A stretch of 61,153 nucleotides of DNA from the NCBI GenBank assembly GCA_009693615.1, contig SHWX01000002.1, forward strand, positions 1 through 61,153. The letters are read 5' to 3'. Shown here in pieces: positions 1-8,356 of the stretch. The number at the start of each line of letters is the position of its first letter. Positions within the stretch are counted from its first letter, which is position 1. The translations under genes and the position numbers were made by a program. Under the pieces are notes generated by a model. That model saw only the letters and a list, made by a program, of their open reading frames with translations. It was not told the DNA's origin and ran no database searches. Source of the DNA: Chitinophagaceae bacterium (lineage in GTDB: Bacteria; Bacteroidota; Bacteroidia; Chitinophagales; Chitinophagaceae).

Positions 1-6
1 GAACCT

Positions 7-14
7 TATTTTTG
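7..14 (+). promoter_or_regulatory. -7 box TATTTTTG upstream of tRNA-Val
   Basis: Matches Bacteroidota -7 consensus TAnnTTTG, 12 nt before the mature tRNA 5' end; the -33 box lies outside the window. Confidence 0.6.
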
Positions 15-26
15 CAGTCCTCAAAA

Positions 27-101
27 GGGGGCATAGCTCAGTTGGTTTAGAGCATCTGCCTTACAAGCAGAGGGTCCGCGGTTCGAACCCGTGTGCCCCC
101 A
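27..101 (+). tRNA. tRNA-Val (anticodon TAC)
   Basis: Cloverleaf readable: GGGGGCA acceptor pairs with TGCCCCC; anticodon stem TCTGC/GCAGA around loop CTTACAA (TAC); T-arm GGTTCGAACCC; CCA not encoded. Confidence 0.95.
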
Positions 102-112
102 CAGAATAAGAG

Positions 113-149
113 AAAGGGTTTCAAGCAATTGAAGCCCTTTTGTTTTTTT
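113..149 (+). terminator. Intrinsic terminator after tRNA-Val
   Basis: AAAGGGTTTCAA-GCAA-TTGAAGCCCTTT: 12-bp stem (one G.T) with GNRA-type GCAA tetraloop, followed by TGTTTTTTT. Confidence 0.9.
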
Positions 150-165
150 AAAATACCTTCGCTGC

Positions 166-1368
166 ATGCAAGTTTTCACTACGCCCAATAAAATTATCAT
201 CACCTGTCATAAATGGTTAGCACCCGCTTTGAATAAAGAAGTGGTAGCCTTAGGTTTTACACCCGACAGAGTTTTTCAAACTGGCGTGGAACTAACGGGT
301 ACCGTTCAAGATTGTATTAAGTTGAATTTAAATTTAAGATGCGCTAGTCAGGTAATGTATTCTATGAAGTCATTCATTTGCAACGACCCCAATGAACTCT
401 ATAATAATTTAGTAAACATTGCTTGGGAAAAGGTGATATCTCCAACGGGTTATTTTTCTGTTACTAGTAATGTATTTCATCCAACAATATCCACGAATCT
501 TTTTGCGAATTTAAGAGTAAAGGACGCAATAGTAGATAGAATGCGCGAAGTGACTCAACAACGACCATCCACTGGTTCTGATTTAGCAGGTGCAGTGGTT
601 TATTTATTTTGGAAAAATGATGAAGCTGAAGTTTTTTTAGATACTTCTGGTGAAACATTAGCCAAACATGGATACCGAAAATTACCTGGTACAGCTCCTA
701 TGTTAGAAGCCTTAGCAGCAGCTACCATACTTTCTACTAAATGGGATAGAAAAGGTGCCTTTGTAAATCCAATGTGTGGTTCTGGTACCTTGGCTATTGA
801 AGCAGCCCTTATTGCCACTAATCGTGTTCCAGGTTTATTAAGAACCCAATATGCCTTTATGCATATTCTTGGTTATCAAAAAGAAATGTACGAGGTAGAA
901 AATGCAAAATTAAGAGAACAAATTATAAAAATACCAGGACTTCAAATTATAGCCTCCGATATTAGTAAGCGTGCTACAGAAATTGCAAAGACCAATGCTA
1001 CACTTGCCGGTGTAGACCACTTAATCTATTTTCAAGACTGTGATTTTGAACAAACCAATGTTCCCTCCAATACAGAAGGTGCCGTAATTATGTTTAATCC
1101 AGAATATGGAGAGCGTTTAGGAGAGGAGTTAGAATTGGAAGCCACTTATGCTAGAATGGGCGATTTTCTTAAAAATAATTGCAAAGGATATACCGGTTAC
1201 ATATTTACAGGTAATTTAGAACTGGCTAAAAAGGTAAGATTAAAACCTAGTAGAAGAATAGAATTTTACAATGCCACCATTGATTGCAGATTACTAGAAT
1301 ATGAATTATATGCAGGTACTAAAAGAGTGGAGAAACTGCAAGAACCCCCTATAGAAATTGAACCCTAG
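166..1368 (+). CDS. THUMP-domain class I SAM-dependent RNA methyltransferase (RlmL-N/YcbY-like)
   Basis: THUMP-like N-terminus, 'NPMCGSGTLAIEAAL' SAM motif and NPEYGERLG catalytic motif. Confidence 0.85.
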   Translation: MQVFTTPNKIIITCHKWLAPALNKEVVALGFTPDRVFQTGVELTGTVQDCIKLNLNLRCASQVMYSMKSFICNDPNELYNNLVNIAWEKVISPTGYFSVTSNVFHPTISTNLFANLRVKDAIVDRMREVTQQRPSTGSDLAGAVVYLFWKNDEAEVFLDTSGETLAKHGYRKLPGTAPMLEALAAATILSTKWDRKGAFVNPMCGSGTLAIEAALIATNRVPGLLRTQYAFMHILGYQKEMYEVENAKLREQIIKIPGLQIIASDISKRATEIAKTNATLAGVDHLIYFQDCDFEQTNVPSNTEGAVIMFNPEYGERLGEELELEATYARMGDFLKNNCKGYTGYIFTGNLELAKKVRLKPSRRIEFYNATIDCRLLEYELYAGTKRVEKLQEPPIEIEP

Positions 1369-3398
1369 TTTTTAACGGGTAACTTTTGATTATGTATTAA
1401 CATGTATTTAGATGTTTCATACATTGTCTTGGTTAAAATATCCATTTGCTTTTGTGCAGTATCGTTTTTAACGACATCATTATGTAAGACACTTTCAAAA
1501 ATGGGCTTATTAGGATTTTTTAATTGATACCCATAATAATATTCATTGTTGAGTACTCCAATTTGTTGATTAAAATCGTCGTATAAAAATATCGTATTCT
1601 TATTTTGTTGTACTGTACTAAATACATTTTTACCCATGGTGGTATTGGTATAAGCAATATTACATAAAGAAGCAATACTTGGCATGACATCTATCTGTGA
1701 CACAGGTATTGAATATTCCTTAGGATGTAAAATGGAAGGCGCATAAAATAAGAAGGGGACATGCATATTGGTTAAGCCTTGTTCTGTAAAAGAGGTAGGC
1801 AGCATATTTCCTGCATCTCCTTTAATACCATGGTCACCCACAAATACAAATAAGGTTTCATTAAAATATTTTTCTTTCTTAGCAGCTTCTATAAATTGCT
1901 CAATACAGAAGTCGGTATATCTAAAGGCATTGTACTCGTCATTGTTTTCAAAACCAAATTTCAATAAAGAGTCTTTAGGTACTATTTTTTTAACAAAAAC
2001 TTTTAAATCTTCAGCAGGAATGGTGTAAGGGCGGTGGTTGTCGGCAGTTTGAATAATGGCAAAGAATGGTTTTGTATTCTTACTTAAAGTTTTATTAGCT
2101 TCCATAAACAAGTCCTTATCGCTAATGCCCCAAACATTAATCTCACTGGACTGATAGCTACCTTGTTCAAAAATTTTTAGATCTGCAATATTGTTATTTA
2201 AAACTCCTTTAATATTTGCCCATCTTGTGCTACCTCCTAAAAAATAATATTTTTCAAAATACTTGAACTCAGACATAATGGTATGCTGATCCACTGCTAA
2301 TGGGTTTCTACTAGAGGTCTTACCTTCTAAAATATCGGGTGTGCCTGTTAAAACTGCCCATACTCCTCTAGCAGTTCCATAGGCAGGAGAGAAGGCTCTA
2401 TTGAAATACACACCCTGCTTTTTCATTTCATTGAAATAGGGTGTGGTATTTAAGGGGTTGCCCATCATAGAGCTTTTATAAGCTGAAAACGATTCACATA
2501 TAACTAGCACCACATTTTTTATTTTAGGTGCTACTGTGTCATTTTCTACTGCAGTATTTATTCTAGAAAATTGAAAATGAGACGCATCTTGTTTATCTAT
2601 AGGAATAGATAAGTAATTAGCGATAATACTATAATTATTTTTAATCATATTTTCATCAATAGTAGAAGATCTGAAATTTAAACTGCTGAAAAAAGATTGC
2701 ATTGGGTTCAATGCGACATTGGCTTTATAATCACTGCCTAAACTATAGGCATCACTCCATCTTAAAGGATATTGGCCACCTTTATATATAATATTCCCAA
2801 CGGCGCTATAAAATAAGAGTATAAAGAATATTATTTGTATTAGGCTACTTTTAATTCCATGGGTAGTCGTTTCATAGTTATTATTGAAGGCATAAGTAAA
2901 AGAAATAAACTTATATAAAACATATTCAATCAAAATAAAAGCTAAAAATATAATTATAACATGATAGGACTGCCAAAACATTTCTAAAGATATAAGCGGG
3001 TTGTCGATATAGCTTAAAATACTTGCATTTAATCTTTGATGCACATAAGCATAATGAATAAAATCGGCGGTATAAAAAAAGAGTAGAAGGCTTACAAATA
3101 GCATCCAAATTATAATGGTAATTTTTTTTCCTAAATTATTTTTGAAAGGTGCTAATGGTTTTATAAAAGAAAATAATAAAGTTAACATCATAATAATAGA
3201 CACATATCTAAGATCATATCTTGCACCTAAAATAAAAGCTGCTGTTAAATCATTTTGAGAAGAGATGGGAGCCCTGAAAAAATAAACAAAAATAAATCTC
3301 ATTAGAGTCATTAGAATCAAAAAACTTATTCCTATCAGAATTGTCCAATTAATTATTTTAGGTAGAAATGTTTTTTTCATATTTGATTCATTAATCAT
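1365..3398 (-). CDS. LTA synthase-family sulfatase / phosphoglycerol transferase-like membrane protein
   Basis: About five N-terminal TM helices, then a sulfatase domain with 'CESFSAYKSSMMG', 'GTARGVWAVLTG', 'VFVGDHGIKGD'. Confidence 0.85.
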   Translation of the reverse strand: MINESNMKKTFLPKIINWTILIGISFLILMTLMRFIFVYFFRAPISSQNDLTAAFILGARYDLRYVSIIMMLTLLFSFIKPLAPFKNNLGKKITIIIWMLFVSLLLFFYTADFIHYAYVHQRLNASILSYIDNPLISLEMFWQSYHVIIIFLAFILIEYVLYKFISFTYAFNNNYETTTHGIKSSLIQIIFFILLFYSAVGNIIYKGGQYPLRWSDAYSLGSDYKANVALNPMQSFFSSLNFRSSTIDENMIKNNYSIIANYLSIPIDKQDASHFQFSRINTAVENDTVAPKIKNVVLVICESFSAYKSSMMGNPLNTTPYFNEMKKQGVYFNRAFSPAYGTARGVWAVLTGTPDILEGKTSSRNPLAVDQHTIMSEFKYFEKYYFLGGSTRWANIKGVLNNNIADLKIFEQGSYQSSEINVWGISDKDLFMEANKTLSKNTKPFFAIIQTADNHRPYTIPAEDLKVFVKKIVPKDSLLKFGFENNDEYNAFRYTDFCIEQFIEAAKKEKYFNETLFVFVGDHGIKGDAGNMLPTSFTEQGLTNMHVPFLFYAPSILHPKEYSIPVSQIDVMPSIASLCNIAYTNTTMGKNVFSTVQQNKNTIFLYDDFNQQIGVLNNEYYYGYQLKNPNKPIFESVLHNDVVKNDTAQKQMDILTKTMYETSKYMLIHNQKLPVKN

Positions 3399-4560
3399 AA
3401 AGCAAGTAAGGTTGCATTATTTTTTTCCATTGTGTCACCTTTAAAGCCGATACTACTTTATTTAACCAGTCTTTTAAAGGAAGGTCAAATAATTTTTCTG
3501 CATCAGGAATTCCTAAGATTAAAGATAAATGATTTGCACCAGATGGGTTTACATGGGTGGGATAAGGCTGCCACTTAAAATCTTGTGGGTGAATATCTTT
3601 AATGAGCTTTAATAAAATAAGCCCTGTTAAAACTGGATTAAATGCACTAGGAGCAATGACTTTAATACGTATGCCTTTCATATCTTCAATTTCATTCTCG
3701 ATTAACATGGTTAATCTTAAGGCTTCAATTTTAATATCGTCTTTTAAAATGTTCTGCCAAACCATTACAATGGCAGGCATATTAAACCAAGAAGCGCCTA
3801 TCCATTCAAAACTATAGTCACTGCCCCTGCCCACCGAAACATTCGTAGCCTCAAATAAACATAAACCAGGATAGAGTAAACAGGCTTCAAAATTTTGAAG
3901 TGCAGGAGAAGGGTTTACCCATTTATAATTCCAATCAAAGAATAAATTTTCTCTTTTTAAGTTTTTGCAAGTAATTACTTCTAGTTGGGCATTCCAATTC
4001 TGGCTTTCATTAAAATACTTAGCTAATTCGCCAAAACTAGATTGGTGTTTTATAGGTATTGAGAACCTTCCTATGAAACTACTCAGTGAGCTATCGAGCA
4101 TGGGGCCTTCTACTAAATTAAACATGCCGCCCAATGGGTTGGGTCTGTCTAATATATATATTGGCAAATTGAATTTAGCAGCCGTTTCTATATAATAACT
4201 CATCGTCCATAAATAAGTATAAAAACGAGTACCTGCATCGGGTATATCAAATAGTAATACCTCAATTCCTTTTAAATCTTCTTTAGTAGGCGCTAATTTT
4301 TCATTGTATAAACTAATGACTTTTAATTTAGTAATAGGGTCTACTGCATCTTTAATTTTATATCCATCTTCTTCCTTGGTACTAATGCCATGTTCAGGGG
4401 AGAATAATAGTACAATATTAAATCCGGCATCTATCAAAGCCTTTCTACTAGCAATACCTTTAGAAGTATTGGCAGCATCATTGGTCAAAAAAGCTATCTT
4501 TTTTGTTTTCCATTTTGGATCTAATCCAAGTAAATGATCTATACCAAATTGAATGCTCAT
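3391..4560 (-). CDS. DUF1343 protein (NamZ-like exo-beta-N-acetylmuramidase)
   Basis: 'GIDHLL', 'LFSPEHGI', 'FDIPDAGTRFYTYLWTM', 'ILDRPNPLGG' are DUF1343/NamZ hallmarks. Confidence 0.85.
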   Translation of the reverse strand: MSIQFGIDHLLGLDPKWKTKKIAFLTNDAANTSKGIASRKALIDAGFNIVLLFSPEHGISTKEEDGYKIKDAVDPITKLKVISLYNEKLAPTKEDLKGIEVLLFDIPDAGTRFYTYLWTMSYYIETAAKFNLPIYILDRPNPLGGMFNLVEGPMLDSSLSSFIGRFSIPIKHQSSFGELAKYFNESQNWNAQLEVITCKNLKRENLFFDWNYKWVNPSPALQNFEACLLYPGLCLFEATNVSVGRGSDYSFEWIGASWFNMPAIVMVWQNILKDDIKIEALRLTMLIENEIEDMKGIRIKVIAPSAFNPVLTGLILLKLIKDIHPQDFKWQPYPTHVNPSGANHLSLILGIPDAEKLFDLPLKDWLNKVVSALKVTQWKKIMQPYLLYD

Positions 4561-4561
4561 C

Positions 4562-5089
4562 TTAATTTTCCGATTTCTTAAATTCTAAATTTAATTTCAA
4601 ATTTTCTATCACATTAAATATAATAGGGCAGCGGTCATAGTGCATATAAGTAGTAAACATTCTTTTCTTTAATTGAGGAACATGAAAGGCGGGGAATTCT
4701 TTACAACCAGCAAATCGGTGTTCATATACAGAACAACTATTGTCCACTAAAAAATGACAGGGTATAGCATTAATAACCATACGACCCGATTCTCCTTTAG
4801 AAATAAAATCTTTATCAAAATCTTCCCTCGTTTTTCCTAAATGCTTAGCCAAGTTAGAAGCTTCTGCTTCATCAATATTGACCATTAAGCTTTTACAACA
4901 ATTACCACAGCTGGTGCAATCTATCTTTGGGCTAATCTGTTCAGACAATGAAAAGGCTTCCGCGTCAAGGGTTTCACTATCTATATCTGCTATAAAGGCC
5001 TGAAATTGATCGTTTTCGGCGCTTAATGCCTCAGCCCTCTGCTTGATATAAGCAAGGTCGGTAATGGGGTATTTTGGGTCTATTTTGAT
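4562..5089 (-). CDS. YkgJ-family cysteine cluster protein; start uncertain (ORF track starts at TTG 4948)
   Basis: 'CTSCGNCCKS' plus downstream Cys residues. The frame stays open upstream of 4948 for 47 codons (IKIDPKYPITDLAYIKQRAEALSAENDQFQAFIADIDSETLDAEAFS) with no ATG/GTG/TTG; candidate ATC start at 5089. Confidence 0.6.
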   Translation of the reverse strand: MKIDPKYPITDLAYIKQRAEALSAENDQFQAFIADIDSETLDAEAFSLSEQISPKIDCTSCGNCCKSLMVNIDEAEASNLAKHLGKTREDFDKDFISKGESGRMVINAIPCHFLVDNSCSVYEHRFAGCKEFPAFHVPQLKKRMFTTYMHYDRCPIIFNVIENLKLNLEFKKSEN

Positions 5090-5151
5090 GCTTTAAAGAT
5101 AAGAGAATAATCGTTTATCCACATAATTAGGGCAATTGGTGAAAAGTAAAA

Positions 5152-5181
5152 TTGGGGTAACCACCACGCTCATTAGATTTG
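5152..5181 (+). promoter_or_regulatory. Bacteroidota promoter TTG-N19-TAGATTTG upstream of parE
   Basis: -33 TTG at 5152-5154, 19-bp spacer, -7 TAGATTTG at 5174-5181; about 44 nt before ATG 5226. Confidence 0.75.
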
Positions 5182-5225
5182 CAGTCAGACAAGGGCCTTT
5201 TTATGCCCCTAAAGCATTGATAATT

Positions 5226-7121
5226 ATGGCAGAAACTAAGATTCCATCAGAGTATAACGAAGATTCGATTCGGTCTTTAGATTGGAAGGAACATATACGA
5301 TTAAGACCTGGTATGTATATTGGTAAATTAGGAGATGGTTCAGCTCCTGATGATGGTATTTATGTAATGATGAAAGAGGTCATTGATAACTGTATCGATG
5401 AACATACCATGGGCTATGGTAAACAAATTGAAATTGGAATAGTGGGTAAAGAAGTCACTATTCGTGATTATGGTCGTGGTATTCCACTCGGAAAAATTGT
5501 AGATGTAGTAAGTAAAATAAATACGGGTGCTAAATACGATAGCAAGGCCTTTCAAAAATCCGTAGGCTTAAATGGAGTAGGTACCAAGGCGGTGAACGCT
5601 TTAAGTGAAGATTTTTTAGTCACTGCTTTTAGAGAAGGCAAACAAAGATCGGCCAGCTTTAAAAAAGGAGTGCTTATACAAGAGACAAAAGAAACCAAGA
5701 CAACTGAAGCCAATGGGACCTTGGTGGTGTTTACGCCCGACTCTTCTATGTTTAAAAACTACCATTATATAAATGAGTATATAGATGGACAATTATGGAA
5801 CTACTGTTATTTAAACGCAGGCTTAAGTATTTTATTTAATGAAAAAAAGTATGTTAGTAAAAATGGTTTATTAGACTTACTTGAAAGAAAAACCAATCCA
5901 GACGAACTTAGATATCCTATTATACATTTAAAGGGAGATGATATTGAAGTGGCATTGTCTCATAACAACGATTATGGGGAAGATATTTTTTCTTTTGTCA
6001 ATGGACAATATACTACACAAGGTGGAACGCATCAGCAAGCCTTTAGAGAAGCCTATATAAAAGTGATTCGTGATTACTATAAAAAAGATTACGACGCTTC
6101 AGATATTAGAACCAGCATTGTAGCAGCTATTTCTGTAAGAGTGCAAGAGCCTGTATTTGAAAGTCAGACTAAAACAAAATTAGGTTCTCAGAATGTAGCC
6201 GACGGTGGGCCAAGCATGAAGAATTTTATTACTGAATTTTTAGCCAAAGAATTAGATAATTTTTTACATAGAAACACAGCCACTGCTGAAGCGCTTAAAA
6301 AAAGAATTGAACAAAATGAACACGAGCGAAAAGAATTAGCAGGTATTAAAAAATTAGCGAATGAAAGAGCTAAGAAAGCTAATTTGCATAATAAAAAATT
6401 AAGAGATTGCCGTGTGCATTTGAACGACGATTTACCTACCAAGAATAAAGAAATGTTTATTTCCTTGCAACAAGGAAGTACTTTATTTATTACCGAGGGC
6501 GATTCTGCAAGTGGTAGTATTACAAAGTCTAGAAATGTAGATACGCAAGCGGTATTTAGTTTAAGAGGTAAGCCTTTGAACGCTTTTGGCCTGACTAAAA
6601 AAGTGGTTTACGAAAACGAAGAATTTAATTTATTGCAACATGCTTTAAATATTGAAGAAGGTTTAGAAGGCTTAAGGTATAATCAAATAGTAATTGCTAC
6701 CGATGCCGATGTAGATGGCATGCATATTCGTTTATTAATTCTTACTTTCTTTTTACAGTTTTTCCCAGACCTAGTAAAAAAGGGCCATGTATTTGTTTTA
6801 GAGACACCTTTATTTAGAGTGCGTAATAAACAAAAGACTATTTATTGTTACGATGAAACTGAGAAGCAGGCTGCTATGAAAGAATTAGGTGCCAAACCAG
6901 AGATTACAAGGTTTAAAGGACTAGGAGAGATTAGCCCAGAAGAATTTGGCAAATTTATTAATGCAGATATAAAATTAGATCCTGTTATTTTAGAGCAAGG
7001 AGATCATATTCAGCATTTATTAGAATATTATATGGGTAAGAACACCCAAGAGAGACAGGATTTTATTATCAATAATTTAAAAGTAGAATTGGATAAAGCG
7101 CATGACACACTTAGTATTTAA
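5226..7121 (+). CDS. parE: DNA topoisomerase IV subunit B / type IIA topoisomerase B subunit
   Basis: GHKL ATPase '[14 protein letters not shown]', '[15 protein letters not shown]'; TOPRIM '[11 protein letters not shown]', '[12 protein letters not shown]'. Start moved from 5136 because the promoter lies downstream of 5136. Confidence 0.93.
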   Translation: MAETKIPSEYNEDSIRSLDWKEHIRLRPGMYIGKLGDGSAPDDGIYVMMKEVIDNCIDEHTMGYGKQIEIGIVGKEVTIRDYGRGIPLGKIVDVVSKINTGAKYDSKAFQKSVGLNGVGTKAVNALSEDFLVTAFREGKQRSASFKKGVLIQETKETKTTEANGTLVVFTPDSSMFKNYHYINEYIDGQLWNYCYLNAGLSILFNEKKYVSKNGLLDLLERKTNPDELRYPIIHLKGDDIEVALSHNNDYGEDIFSFVNGQYTTQGGTHQQAFREAYIKVIRDYYKKDYDASDIRTSIVAAISVRVQEPVFESQTKTKLGSQNVADGGPSMKNFITEFLAKELDNFLHRNTATAEALKKRIEQNEHERKELAGIKKLANERAKKANLHNKKLRDCRVHLNDDLPTKNKEMFISLQQGSTLFITEGDSASGSITKSRNVDTQAVFSLRGKPLNAFGLTKKVVYENEEFNLLQHALNIEEGLEGLRYNQIVIATDADVDGMHIRLLILTFFLQFFPDLVKKGHVFVLETPLFRVRNKQKTIYCYDETEKQAAMKELGAKPEITRFKGLGEISPEEFGKFINADIKLDPVILEQGDHIQHLLEYYMGKNTQERQDFIINNLKVELDKAHDTLSI

Positions 7122-7932
7122 TACAGCAGATATAGCTTCTATTGAAGCAACCATAGCCTTAGACGAGTCATTGGCAGGCAAGATCGTTGAAATAAAGGAC
7201 GACTATGCCGTGGGCCCAATACTTGACATTTATGAAACCGAAGGTTATCAGGCTAGAAGAGATTGGTGGAAAAATGTATTGGAGTTTTCTGCCAACGAAA
7301 AACAATTAGATATTGTGGATGATAAATTAACCGTGCATGAAATTATTCAAAGTTTAGAAGAAAACCCAGAAGAAGAAGTTTGGTTTTGGATGGGACAAAA
7401 TGCACATGATGTTTGCGGTTATTATTGGCTAATGAGTCAGTTAAAACCTTATCAAGGTCGTTTACAAATATTGTATTTAAATAACCTGCCTTTTTTAAAT
7501 GATAAAGGACAATTGTTCTACCCATCACATTTAAGTGAAATACAACCCAAAGAATTTTTTAAAGCCAAGAAATTAGCGCGCCCAATAACTTTAAGTGAAT
7601 TTGAAATTGATCCGGATGAGTGGAAAAAATTATGTCAAGAAAATGAGGGGGTTCGCTTTTTAGAAGGCGGTAAGAAATTAATAAGTATGCCCATTAGTTT
7701 TTATGATAAAGATATTTTTTCTTTACTTACTAAAAATGCACAAAAACTACCTAGTGCTATAGCGCATATTATTAGTAAGATGAAAATTAAAACAGGGGAT
7801 GCTTTTATTGTATCTAGATTAAAAGCCATGCAAGAAATAGGTAAAATTATTTTAGTAGGTAATTGGCAGAAAGGTTGGAAGGATATAGTGGTGCAAATGC
7901 CAGGAGGTTCAACAGTGGTTGTAGAAGATTAA
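7102..7932 (+). CDS. DUF1835 domain-containing protein
   Basis: '[17 protein letters not shown]...[13 protein letters not shown]' resembles DUF1835; overlaps the parE 3' end by 20 nt. Confidence 0.75.
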   Translation: MTHLVFNTADIASIEATIALDESLAGKIVEIKDDYAVGPILDIYETEGYQARRDWWKNVLEFSANEKQLDIVDDKLTVHEIIQSLEENPEEEVWFWMGQNAHDVCGYYWLMSQLKPYQGRLQILYLNNLPFLNDKGQLFYPSHLSEIQPKEFFKAKKLARPITLSEFEIDPDEWKKLCQENEGVRFLEGGKKLISMPISFYDKDIFSLLTKNAQKLPSAIAHIISKMKIKTGDAFIVSRLKAMQEIGKIILVGNWQKGWKDIVVQMPGGSTVVVED

Positions 7933-7976
7933 ATAAAGTAGGAGAACAAGAATAATTTGTTGTTTAAAATAATAAA

Positions 7977-8345
7977 ATGAGTGTAAGAGTTTCTACAATA
8001 GATGTAAAAGCAATTGATGAGCGTGGTGCACTTCATTATTTTAGCACGAATAGAACCGGAGAGTTTTTATTAGTATATAGGAAGGCTGGCAGTATTAGTG
8101 GGCAACATTATCACAAAGGGAAGTCGGCGGGGAAGAACCCTGAAGAAATGTTACTTCTGCAAGGGGCTATTACAATGAACTGGAAGAATTTAGAGACGAA
8201 TATAACAGATACCATTACTATTGAAGCGCCTTCAAGAGTAATTATTGAAGCCAATGTTTGGCATGAAGTAAAGGCGCTAACAGATATTATTTATATAGAA
8301 TTAAACAGTTTAGCAGAAGGTAGTGAAGATACTTACCGTCTCTAG
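7977..8345 (+). CDS. Cupin-fold protein
   Basis: Small beta-rich protein with 'GQHYHKGK', 'EEMLLLQGAITM', 'NVWHEVKAL' cupin-like motifs. Confidence 0.7.
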   Translation: MSVRVSTIDVKAIDERGALHYFSTNRTGEFLLVYRKAGSISGQHYHKGKSAGKNPEEMLLLQGAITMNWKNLETNITDTITIEAPSRVIIEANVWHEVKALTDIIYIELNSLAEGSEDTYRL

Positions 8346-8356
8346 GAAGATAAAAT

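Noticed and set aside
1-149. tRNA gene as an integration site for a mobile element
   Set aside because: No integrase, no repeated tRNA 3' end, and flanking genes are core genes.
21-203. 60-aa minus ORF across the tRNA and terminator
   Set aside because: Covers the tRNA-Val gene; the tRNA and terminator structure explain the sequence.
464-818. Minus-strand ORFs inside the rlmL-like gene
   Set aside because: Short shadow ORFs opposite a well-supported CDS; no recognisable motifs.
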